Assembly (NCBI RefSeq): GCF_014648135.1
Contig: NZ_BMQN01000006.1
Span: 85,902 to 149,901 of the forward strand
Length of the DNA: 64,000 bases
Direction: 5' to 3'
DNA from: Deinococcus sedimenti
GTDB lineage: Bacteria > Deinococcota > Deinococci > Deinococcales > Deinococcaceae
The position numbers and the translations under genes are program-made. The stretch's first letter is position 1. Each line of letters starts with the position of its first letter. This document shows, one piece after another, positions 18,006 through 27,523 of this stretch. The notes below the pieces were generated by a model that made no database searches, had not been told where the DNA came from, and worked only from the letters and a program-made list of their open reading frames with translations.

Positions 18006-18644
18006 ATGGTTCTGTCTAAATTCATGCCCAGCAACCCCAAGTTCAGTGAGAAGTTCACGGCCGCCGCGCGCAACGCGCACGCGACCGCGCAGGCCCTGGT
18101 GGACCTGCTGGAGAACTACACCGACGTCGACGCGAAAGTCCAGCGTGTGCGTGACCTGGAGCACGAGGGTGACCGCCTGAGCGCCGAGGTGACCAGCCTG
18201 CTGGCCGAGTCGTTCATCGTGCCCTTCGACCGCGAGGACATCATCGCCCTGAACGACGAACTGGACGACCTGGTGGACGACATGGAGGACGCCGCGCGCA
18301 AGCTCAGCCTGTACGGCGTGGAGGCCCCGCTGCCCGCCATGGCGAAACTGGCGCGCGTGGTCGAGCAGCAGTGCGCGCTGCTGGCGCAGGGCATGCCCAT
18401 GATCGAACAGGGCGGCAAGGTGCAGGAACTGACCCGCATCGCCCGCGAGATCCGCGCGCTGGAGGACCAGGGCGACACGATCAGCGACGAGGTGCAGCGC
18501 ACCCTGTACCACGGCGTGAACGACGTACAGGGCATGATCCGCGCCATGCGAGGCGGCGAGATCGTGAACCTGATCGAGGACGCCAGTGATCAGGCGCAGC
18601 GCGTCGCGAAGACCGTCGAAAGCATCCTGCTGAAGAACGCCTGA
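18006..18644 (+). CDS. DUF47 (PhoU-like) accessory protein of the Pit phosphate transporter
   Basis: This 212-aa all-helical cytosolic protein belongs to the DUF47/YkaA family, which regulates Pit transporters. It shows the usual acidic heptad surfaces: VRDLEHEGDRLSAEV (about residues 48-62), FDREDIIALNDELDDLVDDMEDA (about 76-98) and IRALEDQGDTISDEVQRTLY, which match the metal-binding E/D-x-x-x-D motifs of PhoU-like bundles. The pit gene follows after 8 bp. The ATG at 18006 has a clear ribosome site GGGAGGA at 17994-18000. Confidence 0.9.
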   Translation: MVLSKFMPSNPKFSEKFTAAARNAHATAQALVDLLENYTDVDAKVQRVRDLEHEGDRLSAEVTSLLAESFIVPFDREDIIALNDELDDLVDDMEDAARKLSLYGVEAPLPAMAKLARVVEQQCALLAQGMPMIEQGGKVQELTRIAREIRALEDQGDTISDEVQRTLYHGVNDVQGMIRAMRGGEIVNLIEDASDQAQRVAKTVESILLKNA

Positions 18645-18652
18645 GGACTGGT

Positions 18653-19648
18653 GTGGACACTGCACTTCTCAGCCTGATCGTCATCGTGACGCTGGCGTTG
18701 ATCTTCGACTTCATCAACGGCTTCCACGACACCGCCAACGCGATCGCCACGTCGGTCGCCACCAAGGTCCTGACGCCCGCGCAGGCGATCGCCATGGCGG
18801 CCGTGCTGAACGTGGTGGGCGCGCTGGCGGGCACGGCGGTCGCCAAGACGATCAGCAAGGACATCATCCCGCAGGACTTCGCGACGCTGCACCTCGTGGG
18901 CGCCACGCTGGTCAGCGCCATCGCGTGGAACCTCTTCACGTGGTGGAAGGGCCTGCCCAGCAGCAGCAGTCACGCGCTGGTGTTCAGCATGGTCGGCGCG
19001 GGCGTCGCGGCCGGCGGCTGGGGCATCATCATCCCCAAAGGCGTCAAGAAGACCCTGATGGGTCTGGTGTACTCCCCGGCGCTGGGCTTCATCGTGCCGA
19101 TCCTGCTGTTCCTGCTGATCTCGTGGCTGGTGCTGCGCTGGATGAAACCCCGGGTCGTGACCCGAACGTTCCGCACGCTGCAGATCTTCAGCGCCGCGTT
19201 CATGGCCTTTTCTCACGGTGGGAACGACGCGCAGAAGACCATGGGGATCATCACCTTCGCGCTGGCCGCGTACACCGGCACGCAGATCGAGACGGTGCCG
19301 CTGTGGGTGATCCTGTCCGCCGCGGGCGCCATGGGCGCGGGAACCGCCGTGGGCGGCTGGCGCATCATCAAGACCATGGGCTTCAAGGTCGTGGACCTCA
19401 AACCCGTGGACGGCTTCATCGCCGAGACGAGCGCCGCGCTGATCATCGACGGCGCCAGCCGACTGGGCATCCCGGTCAGCACCACGCACACGATCAGCAC
19501 CGCGATCATGGGCGTCGGCACCACCAAGGGCTTCCGGAAGGTCAAGTGGCAGGTCGCCGGGCGCATCGTGCAGGCGTGGATCTTCACGATCCCCGTGTGC
19601 ATCGCGCTGGGCTGGCTGGTCCACAAGCTGATCCTCGCCGTGCTGTAA
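18653..19648 (+). CDS. Pit-family inorganic phosphate transporter
   Basis: This 331-aa integral membrane protein of the PiT family imports phosphate with protons or as metal-phosphate. Both duplicated signature motifs are visible: FDFINGFHDTANAIATSVATKVL (about residues 17-39) and AFSHGGNDAQKTMGIITFAL (about 184-203). The SSSHAL and STTHTIST segments mark the matching re-entrant regions. It is co-transcribed with the DUF47 gene and starts with GTG at 18653. A terminator follows within 20 bp. Confidence 0.92.
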   Translation: MDTALLSLIVIVTLALIFDFINGFHDTANAIATSVATKVLTPAQAIAMAAVLNVVGALAGTAVAKTISKDIIPQDFATLHLVGATLVSAIAWNLFTWWKGLPSSSSHALVFSMVGAGVAAGGWGIIIPKGVKKTLMGLVYSPALGFIVPILLFLLISWLVLRWMKPRVVTRTFRTLQIFSAAFMAFSHGGNDAQKTMGIITFALAAYTGTQIETVPLWVILSAAGAMGAGTAVGGWRIIKTMGFKVVDLKPVDGFIAETSAALIIDGASRLGIPVSTTHTISTAIMGVGTTKGFRKVKWQVAGRIVQAWIFTIPVCIALGWLVHKLILAVL

Positions 19649-19663
19649 GCGGGAGAGGCGATG

Positions 19664-19695
19664 GAGGGAGAGGCCAGTGGCGCCTCTCCCTCTTT
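19664..19695 (+). terminator. Rho-independent terminator of the DUF47-pit operon
   Basis: An 11-bp stem (GAGGGAGAGGC with its complement) has a 7-nt loop and is followed by TTT. It lies 16 bp after the pit stop codon. Confidence 0.75.
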
Positions 19696-19732
19696 GCTGT
19701 AGTGCCGGTTCTGCGCGGCCGGGCGCGGATCG

Positions 19733-19915
19733 TCAGGGGCGCCGTGGGGGGTTCCCGGCCCGGCGGACCGAATCGAGGAGTTTCGCGACGCTGCGGGCGA
19801 CCTCGGCGGCGTCGCGGCGCACGTCGGGGTCGCGGCTGAGGTGCGACAGGCGCTCGGCGGCGCTGCGGGCGGCGCGCAGCAGGGTCTCGGTGGGAATCAG
19901 GGTGCGGCGGGGCAT
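19733..19915 (-). CDS. Small basic unknown protein after the response regulator
   Basis: This 60-aa Arg/Ala-rich protein (MPRRTLIPTETLLRAARSAA) is mostly predicted helix and belongs to no family I recognise. It is supported by a near-perfect ribosome site, GAGGAGGGG, ending 2 nt before the ATG, and by its position 14 bp after the response-regulator stop on the same strand, which implies co-transcription. It could also be a spurious frame in GC-rich DNA. Confidence 0.5.
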   Translation of the reverse strand: MPRRTLIPTETLLRAARSAAERLSHLSRDPDVRRDAAEVARSVAKLLDSVRRAGNPPRRP

Positions 19916-19929
19916 CTCCCCTCCTCGGG

Positions 19930-20367
19930 TCAGAATCCGGAGAGTTCCTCCAGGCTGGGCAGCTTGACCAGGCCGCGCCAGTACGCCTGGATGGTGGACA
20001 GCACCTGCGTGTACTCCTGGTACGTGCCGGGTTTCAGGACGTACCCGCTGGCCTGCCCGTCGTACGCGCGGTGGATGTCCTCCGGGTGGTCGGAGGTCGA
20101 GAGGACCAGCACCGGAATGGAGCGCAGCGCGGCGACGCCCTTGGCCTGCGCGAGGAAGTCGTGGCCGTTCATGACGGGCATGTTCAGGTCCAGCACGATC
20201 AGGTCCGGTCGGGGCTGGGGCGGGCCGGTCAGGTGGTCCAGCGCGGCCTGGCCGTGCTCGACGTGGGTGACGTGAATGTCGGGGGCCACCTCGGCGAGCA
20301 TGTCCTGGAACAGCTCGGCGTCAGCCAGTTCATCCTCGACGAGCAGCAGCGTGAAGGGTCGCGACAT
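19930..20367 (-). CDS. Single-domain response regulator (Rcp1/CheY-like)
   Basis: This 145-aa protein is only a receiver domain. It contains the acidic pocket VEDE (residues 10-13), the phospho-acceptor Asp in VLDLNMPVMNG (about residue 59), the Ser/Thr switch in VLSTSDHPED and the conserved Lys in YVLKPGTY. The loop after the phospho-acceptor and the C-terminal YWRGLVKLP match Rcp1-type regulators that partner bacteriophytochrome-like kinases. It has no output domain, so it must act by protein contact. It is divergent from the histidine kinase gene, its likely partner. TAAGGT ends 6 nt before the ATG. Confidence 0.9.
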   Translation of the reverse strand: MSRPFTLLLVEDELADAELFQDMLAEVAPDIHVTHVEHGQAALDHLTGPPQPRPDLIVLDLNMPVMNGHDFLAQAKGVAALRSIPVLVLSTSDHPEDIHRAYDGQASGYVLKPGTYQEYTQVLSTIQAYWRGLVKLPSLEELSGF

Positions 20368-20439
20368 CGCTTCACCTTAACGCTTCCGGCGGGGGCGCGG
20401 GTGGGGTGTTTCCCCCGGTCGGGGGCGCGGACGGCCTGC

Positions 20440-20520
20440 TAGGCTGGAAGCATGACGCGCCGCGTGCCCGATGCGACCACTCCCGGAGTGAGCCGGCGGC
20501 CGCGTCCGTGGACGCCGTGA
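20440..20520 (+). promoter_or_regulatory. Leaderless promoter and 22-codon upstream ORF before the kinase
   Basis: TAGGCT at 20440-20445 ends 6 nt before ATG 20452. That ATG opens a 22-codon frame (MTRRVPDATTPGV...) whose TGA at 20518-20520 overlaps the GTG at 20517 that starts the kinase frame. This is a GTGA arrangement suited to translational coupling. Confidence 0.4.
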
Positions 20521-21725
20521 GCACCACCGCGCCCGTGAGGTTCGTCGCGGCGGCGTTCGATGCGCTGGCGGCGAACGTGGCCATCCTGGACGATCAGGGC
20601 ACGATCCTGGCGGTGAACGAGGCGTGGCGGCGGTTCGCGCAGGCCAACAGCGGCGAGTCCGGGAAGGGCAGCAATTACCTGAAGGTGTGCGACGCCACCC
20701 AGGGCGAGGACCGCGCGGACGCCCAGCGGATCGCCGCGGGAATCCGCGCGGTGCTGGAGGGCCGGGAGACGCTGTTCGAGCTGGAGTACCCGTGCCACTC
20801 ACCGCACGAGGACCGGTACTTCATGGCGCGCGTGACGCCCTTCACGCAGGATGACCGGCGGTACGCGGTGGTGGCGCACGAGAACATCACGCGCCGCAAG
20901 TCGGCGGAACTGGAGGTGCTGCGCCTGGCCCGCGAACTGGAGGCGCGCGTTGAGGCGCGCACGCGCGAGCTGGAGGACAGCCGCGCGGTCCTCGCGCAGC
21001 GCAACGCGCAGCTGGAGGACCGCAACCAGGCGCTGGCACAGTTCGCGTACGTCGCGAGCCACGACCTGCAGGAGCCGCTGCGGACGCTGGGGGCGTACGC
21101 GGACATCCTGCGGCACCGCTACGCCGGGAAGGTGCTGGACGAGCGGGCCGACACGTACCTGCTGCGCATCACGGAGCAGGTCTCGCGGGCGCGGCAGCTG
21201 GTGCGGGACATCCTGACGCTGTCGAACGTGGCCGTGCAGCCTCCCATGCAGCCCCTGAATCTCGGGGACCTGTGGGACGAGGCGGTCCGGGGTCTGCCCT
21301 GGCCGCCGCAGGCGCAGGTCACGCGGGCCGAACTGCCGCGCGTGCACGTGAACCCGGCGCAGGCGCGTCAGCTGCTGCAGAACCTGCTGGGGAACGCCCT
21401 GAAGTTCCGCGCGGCGCGGCCCCTGCGGGTGCACCTGAGCGGCGAACTGACCGCGGACGGCACGCAGGTGCAGTTCACGCTGCGCGACAACGGGATCGGG
21501 ATCGCGCCGCAGCACACCGAGAAGGTGTTCGTGATGTTCCAGCGGCTGCACACCCGCGCGGTCACCGGCGGGAACGGGATCGGGCTGGCGGTGTGCCGCA
21601 AGGTCGTCGAGCGGCACGGGGGGCGCATCTGGCTGGACCCTCAGGAGGAGGGCCTGCAGGTGCATTTCACGCTGCCCGCCGAGGGCCACGCGCCGCACCC
21701 CGAGGTGCCCGTCACGCCCGAGTGA
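20517..21725 (+). CDS. PAS-like sensor histidine kinase
   Basis: This kinase of about 402 aa has an N-terminal PAS-like domain (about residues 8-125: [26 protein letters not shown], ending HENITRR), a coiled-coil linker (about 130-175), a HisKA domain with [18 protein letters not shown] (phospho-accepting His near 180) and a HATPase domain with N-box [12 protein letters not shown]1 DNGIGI and G2 [10 protein letters not shown]. There is no membrane segment, so it is cytosolic. The HDLQEPLR H-box is of the phytochrome-type subfamily, consistent with the divergent Rcp1-like regulator. The start is uncertain: GTG 20517 is coupled to a short upstream ORF, and GTG 20508 is possible. Confidence 0.87.
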   Translation: MSTTAPVRFVAAAFDALAANVAILDDQGTILAVNEAWRRFAQANSGESGKGSNYLKVCDATQGEDRADAQRIAAGIRAVLEGRETLFELEYPCHSPHEDRYFMARVTPFTQDDRRYAVVAHENITRRKSAELEVLRLARELEARVEARTRELEDSRAVLAQRNAQLEDRNQALAQFAYVASHDLQEPLRTLGAYADILRHRYAGKVLDERADTYLLRITEQVSRARQLVRDILTLSNVAVQPPMQPLNLGDLWDEAVRGLPWPPQAQVTRAELPRVHVNPAQARQLLQNLLGNALKFRAARPLRVHLSGELTADGTQVQFTLRDNGIGIAPQHTEKVFVMFQRLHTRAVTGGNGIGLAVCRKVVERHGGRIWLDPQEEGLQVHFTLPAEGHAPHPEVPVTPE

Positions 21726-23643
21726 GCCACAGCGCCCGGTAGGGGTCCAGCACGACCGGCTGCCCGCCGAAGGTGAAGGCACTCCCGGCGACGTGATCCA
21801 CGGCGTGGTCGCCCAGCACGTCCCGCAGGGCCTGCGCGGGGAACTGGATGGTGTGCTCGCTGAAGTTGTACACGCCCAGGAACGTGCCGTGCGGGTGGTC
21901 GCGGCGCAGCAGCAGCACGCACGGGTCGGGGCTGGGCAGGGCGCGGCTCTCGACGCTGGCGTGCAGGTGCGGCAGCGCCCGCCGCGCGTGGATCAGGTGG
22001 CGCAGTCCGGCGTTCACGCACCCGTGCGGGGTCGTGGCGTCGCGGGCGGCGTCCTGCGCGCGGGTCCAGTCCATGCGGGGGCGGTGCACCCATCGGTTGT
22101 CGGCGGCGTGCTCGGGTGTGTCGCCGAAGGCGTGGTCGTTCAGCAGGGCCAGTTCGTCGCCCATGTACAGCAGCGGCACGCCCCCGAATGCCAGGATCAC
22201 GGCGTGCAGCAGCAGGACGCGCCGCACCGCGTGGTCCACAGCCTCCGGGTTGCCACTGTCCAGCGCGGCCTCCAGCCCGGCGAGGCTGGCGAGCGTCCCG
22301 CTGATGCGGCGGTCCCCGGTCTGCGGGTTGAACTGGAACACCAGCCCCCGCGCGAACGTGCCCGGGTGCTCGCCGCTGTAGAAGTCCGACAGGAAGTGCC
22401 GGTGGCCGGGTCCGCTGAGGCCCACGGCGTTCGTGTCCGCGTCGCTGATCGCCCAGCCGATGTCGTCGTGGCAGCGGACGTACACGCCCCAGGTGGTGTT
22501 CGTGGGCTTGGGCGGGAAGGCGGACAGCGCCTGCGTGAACAGGCGCGTGTCGCGGCTGGCGAGGCTGCTCCACAGCTGCACCATCAGCGAGTTGTGGTAC
22601 GCCATGTCACTGACCTTCCCGTGGTGATCCCCGGTCCCCAGGTAGTGGATCAGGTCGTCGGGCGCGACGATCGCCTCAGCCTTGAAGGCCACGGCGGGCG
22701 CGACGATGCGAGCGCAGGCGCGCAGCGCGCGGGTCAGATGGTGCACCTCGGGCTGGTTCTGGCAGTCGGTGCCCAGGCGTTTCCACAGGAACGCGATGGC
22801 GTCCAGCCGGAAGACCTCCACGCCCCGGTTGGCGAGGTGCAGGATGATGTCCACGAACTCGCGCAGCACATCCGGATTGCCCCAGTTCAGGTCCCACTGG
22901 TACGTGTTGAAGGTCGTCCACACCCAGCCCTGCGCCGCGTCGTCCCAGGTGAAGTTGCCGGGCGCGAAGTCCGGGAAGACCTCCGGCAGCGTGCGCTCGA
23001 AGGCGTCCGGTTCGGTCCGGTCGGGGTAGATGTGGAAGTACGCGCGGTAGGTAGGATCGCCCGCGCGGGCCTTCGCGGCCCATTCGTGTTCCTGCGCGAC
23101 GTGGTTCAGCACCAGATCAAGCACGAGGCTCATGCCGCGCCCCCGCAGATCGGCGGCCAGCGTGGACAGGTCGTCCATGCTGCCCAGGTCGTCCCGCACG
23201 GCGCGGTAGTCCTGGACGGCGTACCCGCCGTCGTTCTCGCCGGGCCGGGGTTTCAGCAGCGGCATCAGGTGCAGATACGTGACGCCCAGGTCCTCCAGGT
23301 ACGGCAGGTGGCCCTGCACGCCCTTCAGGGTGCCCGCGAAGCGATCGGTGTACGCCACGTACCCCACCGTTTCCGGCCGCTGAAGCCAGTCGGGGGTCAG
23401 GAGCCGCGCCTCGTCCAGCCGTTTCAGGTCGGCGGGGCGGGTGTGGTAGGCGTGCAGCATGACCTCCAGCAGCTGCGCCAGCAGGGGCTCGGCCTGCTCG
23501 CCGTACGCGGCCGTCAGGCTGGCGAGCAGTTCCGGGCCGTAGCGGTCCAGGCGCAGCGCGAAGGTGTCGGCGTCGCGGTCGTCGTCGAAGGCGGCGCGCA
23601 GCGCCCCGGTCATCAGTGTCCGGGAAAGGGCAGGTTGAGGCAT
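21712..23643 (-). CDS. Amylosucrase (GH13)
   Basis: This 643-aa enzyme matches amylosucrases, which polymerise the glucosyl part of sucrose into alpha-1,4-glucan and release fructose. The barrel keeps nucleophile D281 (FRLDAIAF), acid/base E323 (FKAEAIV) and D394 (VRCHDDIGW), the same spacing as in the Neisseria enzyme (D286/E328/D393). [13 protein letters not shown] and the N-terminal helical domain (about residues 1-90) are family-specific. There is no signal peptide, so it is cytosolic. It overlaps the kinase 3' end by 14 bp. The ATG at 23643 is used because the upstream extension crosses an operator palindrome. A partner for the amylase and GlgX of this window is plausible. Confidence 0.92.
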   Translation of the reverse strand: MPQPALSRTLMTGALRAAFDDDRDADTFALRLDRYGPELLASLTAAYGEQAEPLLAQLLEVMLHAYHTRPADLKRLDEARLLTPDWLQRPETVGYVAYTDRFAGTLKGVQGHLPYLEDLGVTYLHLMPLLKPRPGENDGGYAVQDYRAVRDDLGSMDDLSTLAADLRGRGMSLVLDLVLNHVAQEHEWAAKARAGDPTYRAYFHIYPDRTEPDAFERTLPEVFPDFAPGNFTWDDAAQGWVWTTFNTYQWDLNWGNPDVLREFVDIILHLANRGVEVFRLDAIAFLWKRLGTDCQNQPEVHHLTRALRACARIVAPAVAFKAEAIVAPDDLIHYLGTGDHHGKVSDMAYHNSLMVQLWSSLASRDTRLFTQALSAFPPKPTNTTWGVYVRCHDDIGWAISDADTNAVGLSGPGHRHFLSDFYSGEHPGTFARGLVFQFNPQTGDRRISGTLASLAGLEAALDSGNPEAVDHAVRRVLLLHAVILAFGGVPLLYMGDELALLNDHAFGDTPEHAADNRWVHRPRMDWTRAQDAARDATTPHGCVNAGLRHLIHARRALPHLHASVESRALPSPDPCVLLLRRDHPHGTFLGVYNFSEHTIQFPAQALRDVLGDHAVDHVAGSAFTFGGQPVVLDPYRALWLTRA

Positions 23644-23652
23644 GGCCCCACC

Positions 23653-23682
23653 AGCATACCCAGATTTTGGAACTGTTTCCAA
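23653..23682 (-). promoter_or_regulatory. Amylosucrase promoter with palindromic operator
   Basis: The 16-bp sequence TTGGAACTGTTTCCAA (23667-23682) has perfect TTGGAA/TTCCAA arms around a 4-bp centre, and the minus-strand TATGCT (23653-23658) is a likely -10. The arms resemble the GGAA/TTCC arms of the amylase operator, but the centre is not CG. Confidence 0.55.
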
Positions 23683-23759
23683 GATGGGGGGTGACGCCTC
23701 CCCCACCAGCAACAGAGGCGGCCCGGCACCCGGCCAGACCGCCCCCACTCCGTCGTCGA

Positions 23760-24596
23760 TCAGCGGGCCACGAAGTCCAGCAGCAGGGCATTGAACTCGT
23801 CGTTATGAGTGGCGTTCAGGCCGTGCGGCGCGCCCTTCATCACGTGCAGTTCCGCGTTCGGCTGGTACTGCGGCACGCGCTGCCCACTCGCCTCCAGCGG
23901 CACGATCTGGTCCTTGTCACCGTGAACGACCAGCGTCGGCACCGTCAGCTTCGCCAGATCCGCGCGGAAGTCCGTCTCGCTGAAGGCCCGCACGCATTCC
24001 TGCGTCGCCACCGGGGACGCCTGCATGTACATCGACGCCGCGAAGTCCAGGAACTCGTCACCCAGTTTCGCGCCGTTCTCGTCCCAGTTCAGGAACTTCT
24101 TCGTGAACCCCGCCAGGAACTGCGGGCGGTTCTGCGCCACCTGCTTCACCATGCCCTCCACGTCCTCGTGGGTCATGCCGCCACCCGGGTTGTCCGCCGT
24201 CTTGAGCAGGTAGGGCGCGACGGACGCGACCAGCATCGCGCTGCGCACGCGGTCCGTGCCGTACAGCCCCGCGTAGCGGCTGACCTCGCCCCCGCCCATG
24301 CTGAAGCCCACCAGCGTCACGTCGGTCAGGTTCAGTTCCTCCAGCAGGTCCTTCAGGTCACTGGCGAACACGTCGTAGGTGTAGCCGGTGGCGGTCTTGC
24401 CGCTCTGGCCGAAGTCGCGGCGGTCGTACGACACGACCTGATACCCGGCGTGGCGCAGCGCGTCGATCTGCCCTTCCCACATGCGGCCCGACAGCGGCCA
24501 CCCGTGAATGAGCACGACCGGGCGGCCCTGGCCGTAGGTCTCGTAGTAGAGCTCGGTCTGCGGGGCGTGGGCGTGCTTCGTCTGAATCGTGGGCAT
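23760..24596 (-). CDS. Alpha/beta hydrolase, non-heme chloroperoxidase-like
   Basis: This 278-aa cytosolic alpha/beta hydrolase has oxyanion motif [10 protein letters not shown], nucleophile elbow [12 protein letters not shown] (Ser near residue 98), the acid in [11 protein letters not shown] (Asp near 226) and the His in [11 protein letters not shown] (near 255). The [14 protein letters not shown] segment is typical of cofactor-free haloperoxidase/esterase enzymes, with D in place of the usual G in DRRGFG. The true substrate is probably an ester. The start at 24596 has an excellent ribosome site GGAGGT; the longer frame upstream is not supported. Confidence 0.88.
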   Translation of the reverse strand: MPTIQTKHAHAPQTELYYETYGQGRPVVLIHGWPLSGRMWEGQIDALRHAGYQVVSYDRRDFGQSGKTATGYTYDVFASDLKDLLEELNLTDVTLVGFSMGGGEVSRYAGLYGTDRVRSAMLVASVAPYLLKTADNPGGGMTHEDVEGMVKQVAQNRPQFLAGFTKKFLNWDENGAKLGDEFLDFAASMYMQASPVATQECVRAFSETDFRADLAKLTVPTLVVHGDKDQIVPLEASGQRVPQYQPNAELHVMKGAPHGLNATHNDEFNALLLDFVAR

Positions 24597-24742
24597 GGGG
24601 ACCTCCAGGGGTCGCGTGAATGAGGTCGTGTGACGTCGAACCGTTCCGCCCACCACCCTAGGCCCGCCCCGCTCGCCTCCCCTGAGCGGCACCTTCAGGT
24701 CCCCTCAGCAACACTTCAGCGCACCTGAACCTTCCAGGCACG

Positions 24743-24774
24743 AAAAAAGCGGCGTGACCTGCTCGTCACGCCGC
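24743..24774 (-). terminator. Rho-independent terminator of the DUF2171 gene
   Basis: On the minus strand a perfect 10-bp stem GCGGCGTGAC with a 6-nt loop is followed by TTTTTT, starting 20 bp after the stop codon. It is the clearest factor-independent terminator in the window. Confidence 0.9.
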
Positions 24775-24793
24775 CGGGGGTTCAACCGTGGGG

Positions 24794-25057
24794 TTACGCG
24801 ATGACGCTGCGCTCCACGTTCAGGTACACCGCCACGTCATCCACGCTCTCCACCTGATCCAGGCTCAGGTAGTGGTGCTGCCCGTCCGCGCTGTCCGACT
24901 TCGTGAGCTTCACGCGGTCACCGTCCAGGTGATCCACGGTCCCGACGTGCTCACCATTGACGTCCTTCACCTGAAGGTGCTCGCCCCCCTGCTCCAGGCG
25001 GGCCTTCACGGACTGCGCGATGTGGTCGCTGATCTCTCCGGCGTTCATCTTCGTCAT
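24794..25057 (-). CDS. DUF2171 domain protein
   Basis: This 87-aa soluble protein has the beta-barrel-like pattern [28 protein letters not shown] seen in DUF2171/PRC-barrel-like proteins, here as [21 protein letters not shown] (about residues 27-47), and ends [19 protein letters not shown]. The molecular role is unknown. Such proteins are often abundant and stress-linked in Deinococcus, which is background knowledge and not shown here. The ATG at 25057 (MTKMNAGEI) is chosen because the extra upstream residues do not fit the family. Confidence 0.8.
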   Translation of the reverse strand: MTKMNAGEISDHIAQSVKARLEQGGEHLQVKDVNGEHVGTVDHLDGDRVKLTKSDSADGQHHYLSLDQVESVDDVAVYLNVERSVIA

Positions 25058-25114
25058 GCGGGCAGTCTGGGCCGCGAACATGCCCCCCCCATGACAGGAC
25101 CATTCAGACCAACG

Positions 25115-25736
25115 TCACGCCCCCTTGAGGGAATCGTTACCACCCAGCTCTGCCCGGACCGCCATCAATGCGCGGCCCAGCAGGTTCTCTCCCCACGCCT
25201 GCCGCGCGCCCGGCGCATCCTGCTCACTGAACCCGATGCCCCAGATACGGTCAGTCGGGGCGGCCTCGACCAGTTCCGCCGCGCCAGTCGCCAGCAGCGC
25301 CGCCCGCAGGCGCGCGTTCTGCCCGAACTTCAAGCGCAGCATGTCCAGCGCCACCCCGAACCGTTCCTCCGCCCAGCGCGCGTCGTCGTACGGGCTCACG
25401 CGGCGGCCCAGCGCCTTGCATTCGCCGGGCGTGCGGGCCGCCAGGATCGCCTGCCGGGTCACCTCATCCCCGAACAGCGCGGCCTTGCGGGCCATCAGGT
25501 CGGTGGCAGACCGCTCCGGTTCCGCGCTCCCCGGAAGAGCACCGGAGATCGCTCCACCTTCACCGTCCGCCACCCCTTGCCTTCTCACTCCGTTCGGGGT
25601 GATGAAGGGCGCATCACCCGGCATTTCTGCCCTGTTCCGCCCACTGGTACGTGACGCCGCCTTCCGTGAACACGCTGGGGTGGAAGTTCGAGAACGGATG
25701 TGCCGTCCGGTAGAAGAACACGGGCTCGGGACTCAT
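25115..25736 (-). pseudogene. NADAR-family (YbiA-like) gene interrupted by a 127-bp element
   Basis: The N-terminal piece (25614-25736) encodes MSPEPVFFYRTAHPFSNFHP... to ...YQWAEQ and then meets a stop inside the insertion. The C-terminal piece (25115 to about 25504) encodes LMARKAALFGDEVTRQAIL onward, with the SPYDDARWAEERFGVALDMLRLKFGQN and IWGIGFSEQDAPG blocks of NADAR proteins, which cleave ADP-ribosylated or riboflavin-pathway N-glycosides. Removing exactly 25505-25631 joins the two pieces in frame (WAEQ-TDLMARKA). An open frame of 169 codons (25115-25624) still covers the C-terminal part but lacks the N-terminal catalytic segment, so the protein is probably inactive. Confidence 0.8.
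25505..25631. mobile_element. 127-bp insertion with terminal inverted repeats (MITE/small-repeat-like)
   Basis: The element begins GGCAGA and ends TCTGCC, perfect 6-bp inverted ends, and interrupts the NADAR frame. It codes for nothing itself. Its block CTTCTC-ACTCCGTTCGGGGTGA...TCACCCGG resembles dispersed repeat copy A (CTTCTC-GCATCCGCTCGGGGTGA...TCACCCGG at 9628-9674), so it may be a diverged member of that family. No clear target-site duplication is visible. Confidence 0.65.
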
Positions 25737-25830
25737 GGGCTCAGTCTCCCCCACCCGGCCTGACCCGGCATCCGCAGGGTGGCGCATCGGGGGTGTGCCC
25801 GGTCCGGCGCGGCGCTTTGCCTGCGCCCGG

Positions 25831-25836
25831 TATCAT
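25831..25836 (+). promoter_or_regulatory. -10 box of proS
   Basis: TATCAT ends 8 nt before the proS ATG at 25845, giving an almost leaderless mRNA. Confidence 0.5.
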
Positions 25837-25844
25837 GCGGGGCG

Positions 25845-27329
<1,485 letters not shown>

Positions 27330-27470
27330 CAGCAGAGTTCAGAGGTATTGAGGGTATCCCTCGATACCTCTGAATCGAGCGAAGCGAGCACCTGAGGAAG
27401 ACAGCGGTTAGCAGTGGAATTGAAGGGGGTGCTGTTGGCCCTTCAACGGAACTGAAAACCGCTGTGACGA
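27330..27470. repeat. Dispersed repeat family 2, copy with nested hairpins
   Basis: Directly after the proS stop, GCAGAGTTCAGA and then GCGAGCACCTGAG...GACAG match the DNA right after the stop at 36966. Inside lies a nested inverted repeat: outer arms CAGCGGTT/AACCGCTG and inner arms TTGAAGGG/CCCTTCAA (about 27402-27465). No gene is seen. Confidence 0.6.
27339..27373. terminator. Strong stem-loop after proS
   Basis: Arms 27339-27354 and 27358-27373 pair over 16 positions (one G-U) around a 3-nt loop, 10 bp after the proS stop. No T-run follows, so it may terminate or stabilise the mRNA 3' end. Confidence 0.6.
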
Positions 27471-27471
27471 T

Positions 27472-27520
27472 CACAGAGGAGGAGGCCACCCAGATTGACC
27501 GGGTGGCCTCCTCCTCTGTG
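27472..27520. terminator. Perfect 20-bp stem-loop at the 3' end of the GDPD/phytase gene
   Basis: Arms 27472-27491 and 27501-27520 are exact reverse complements around a 9-nt loop, ending 3 bp from the stop of the minus-strand gene. It also faces proS transcription. Confidence 0.75.
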
Positions 27521-27523
27521 GGT

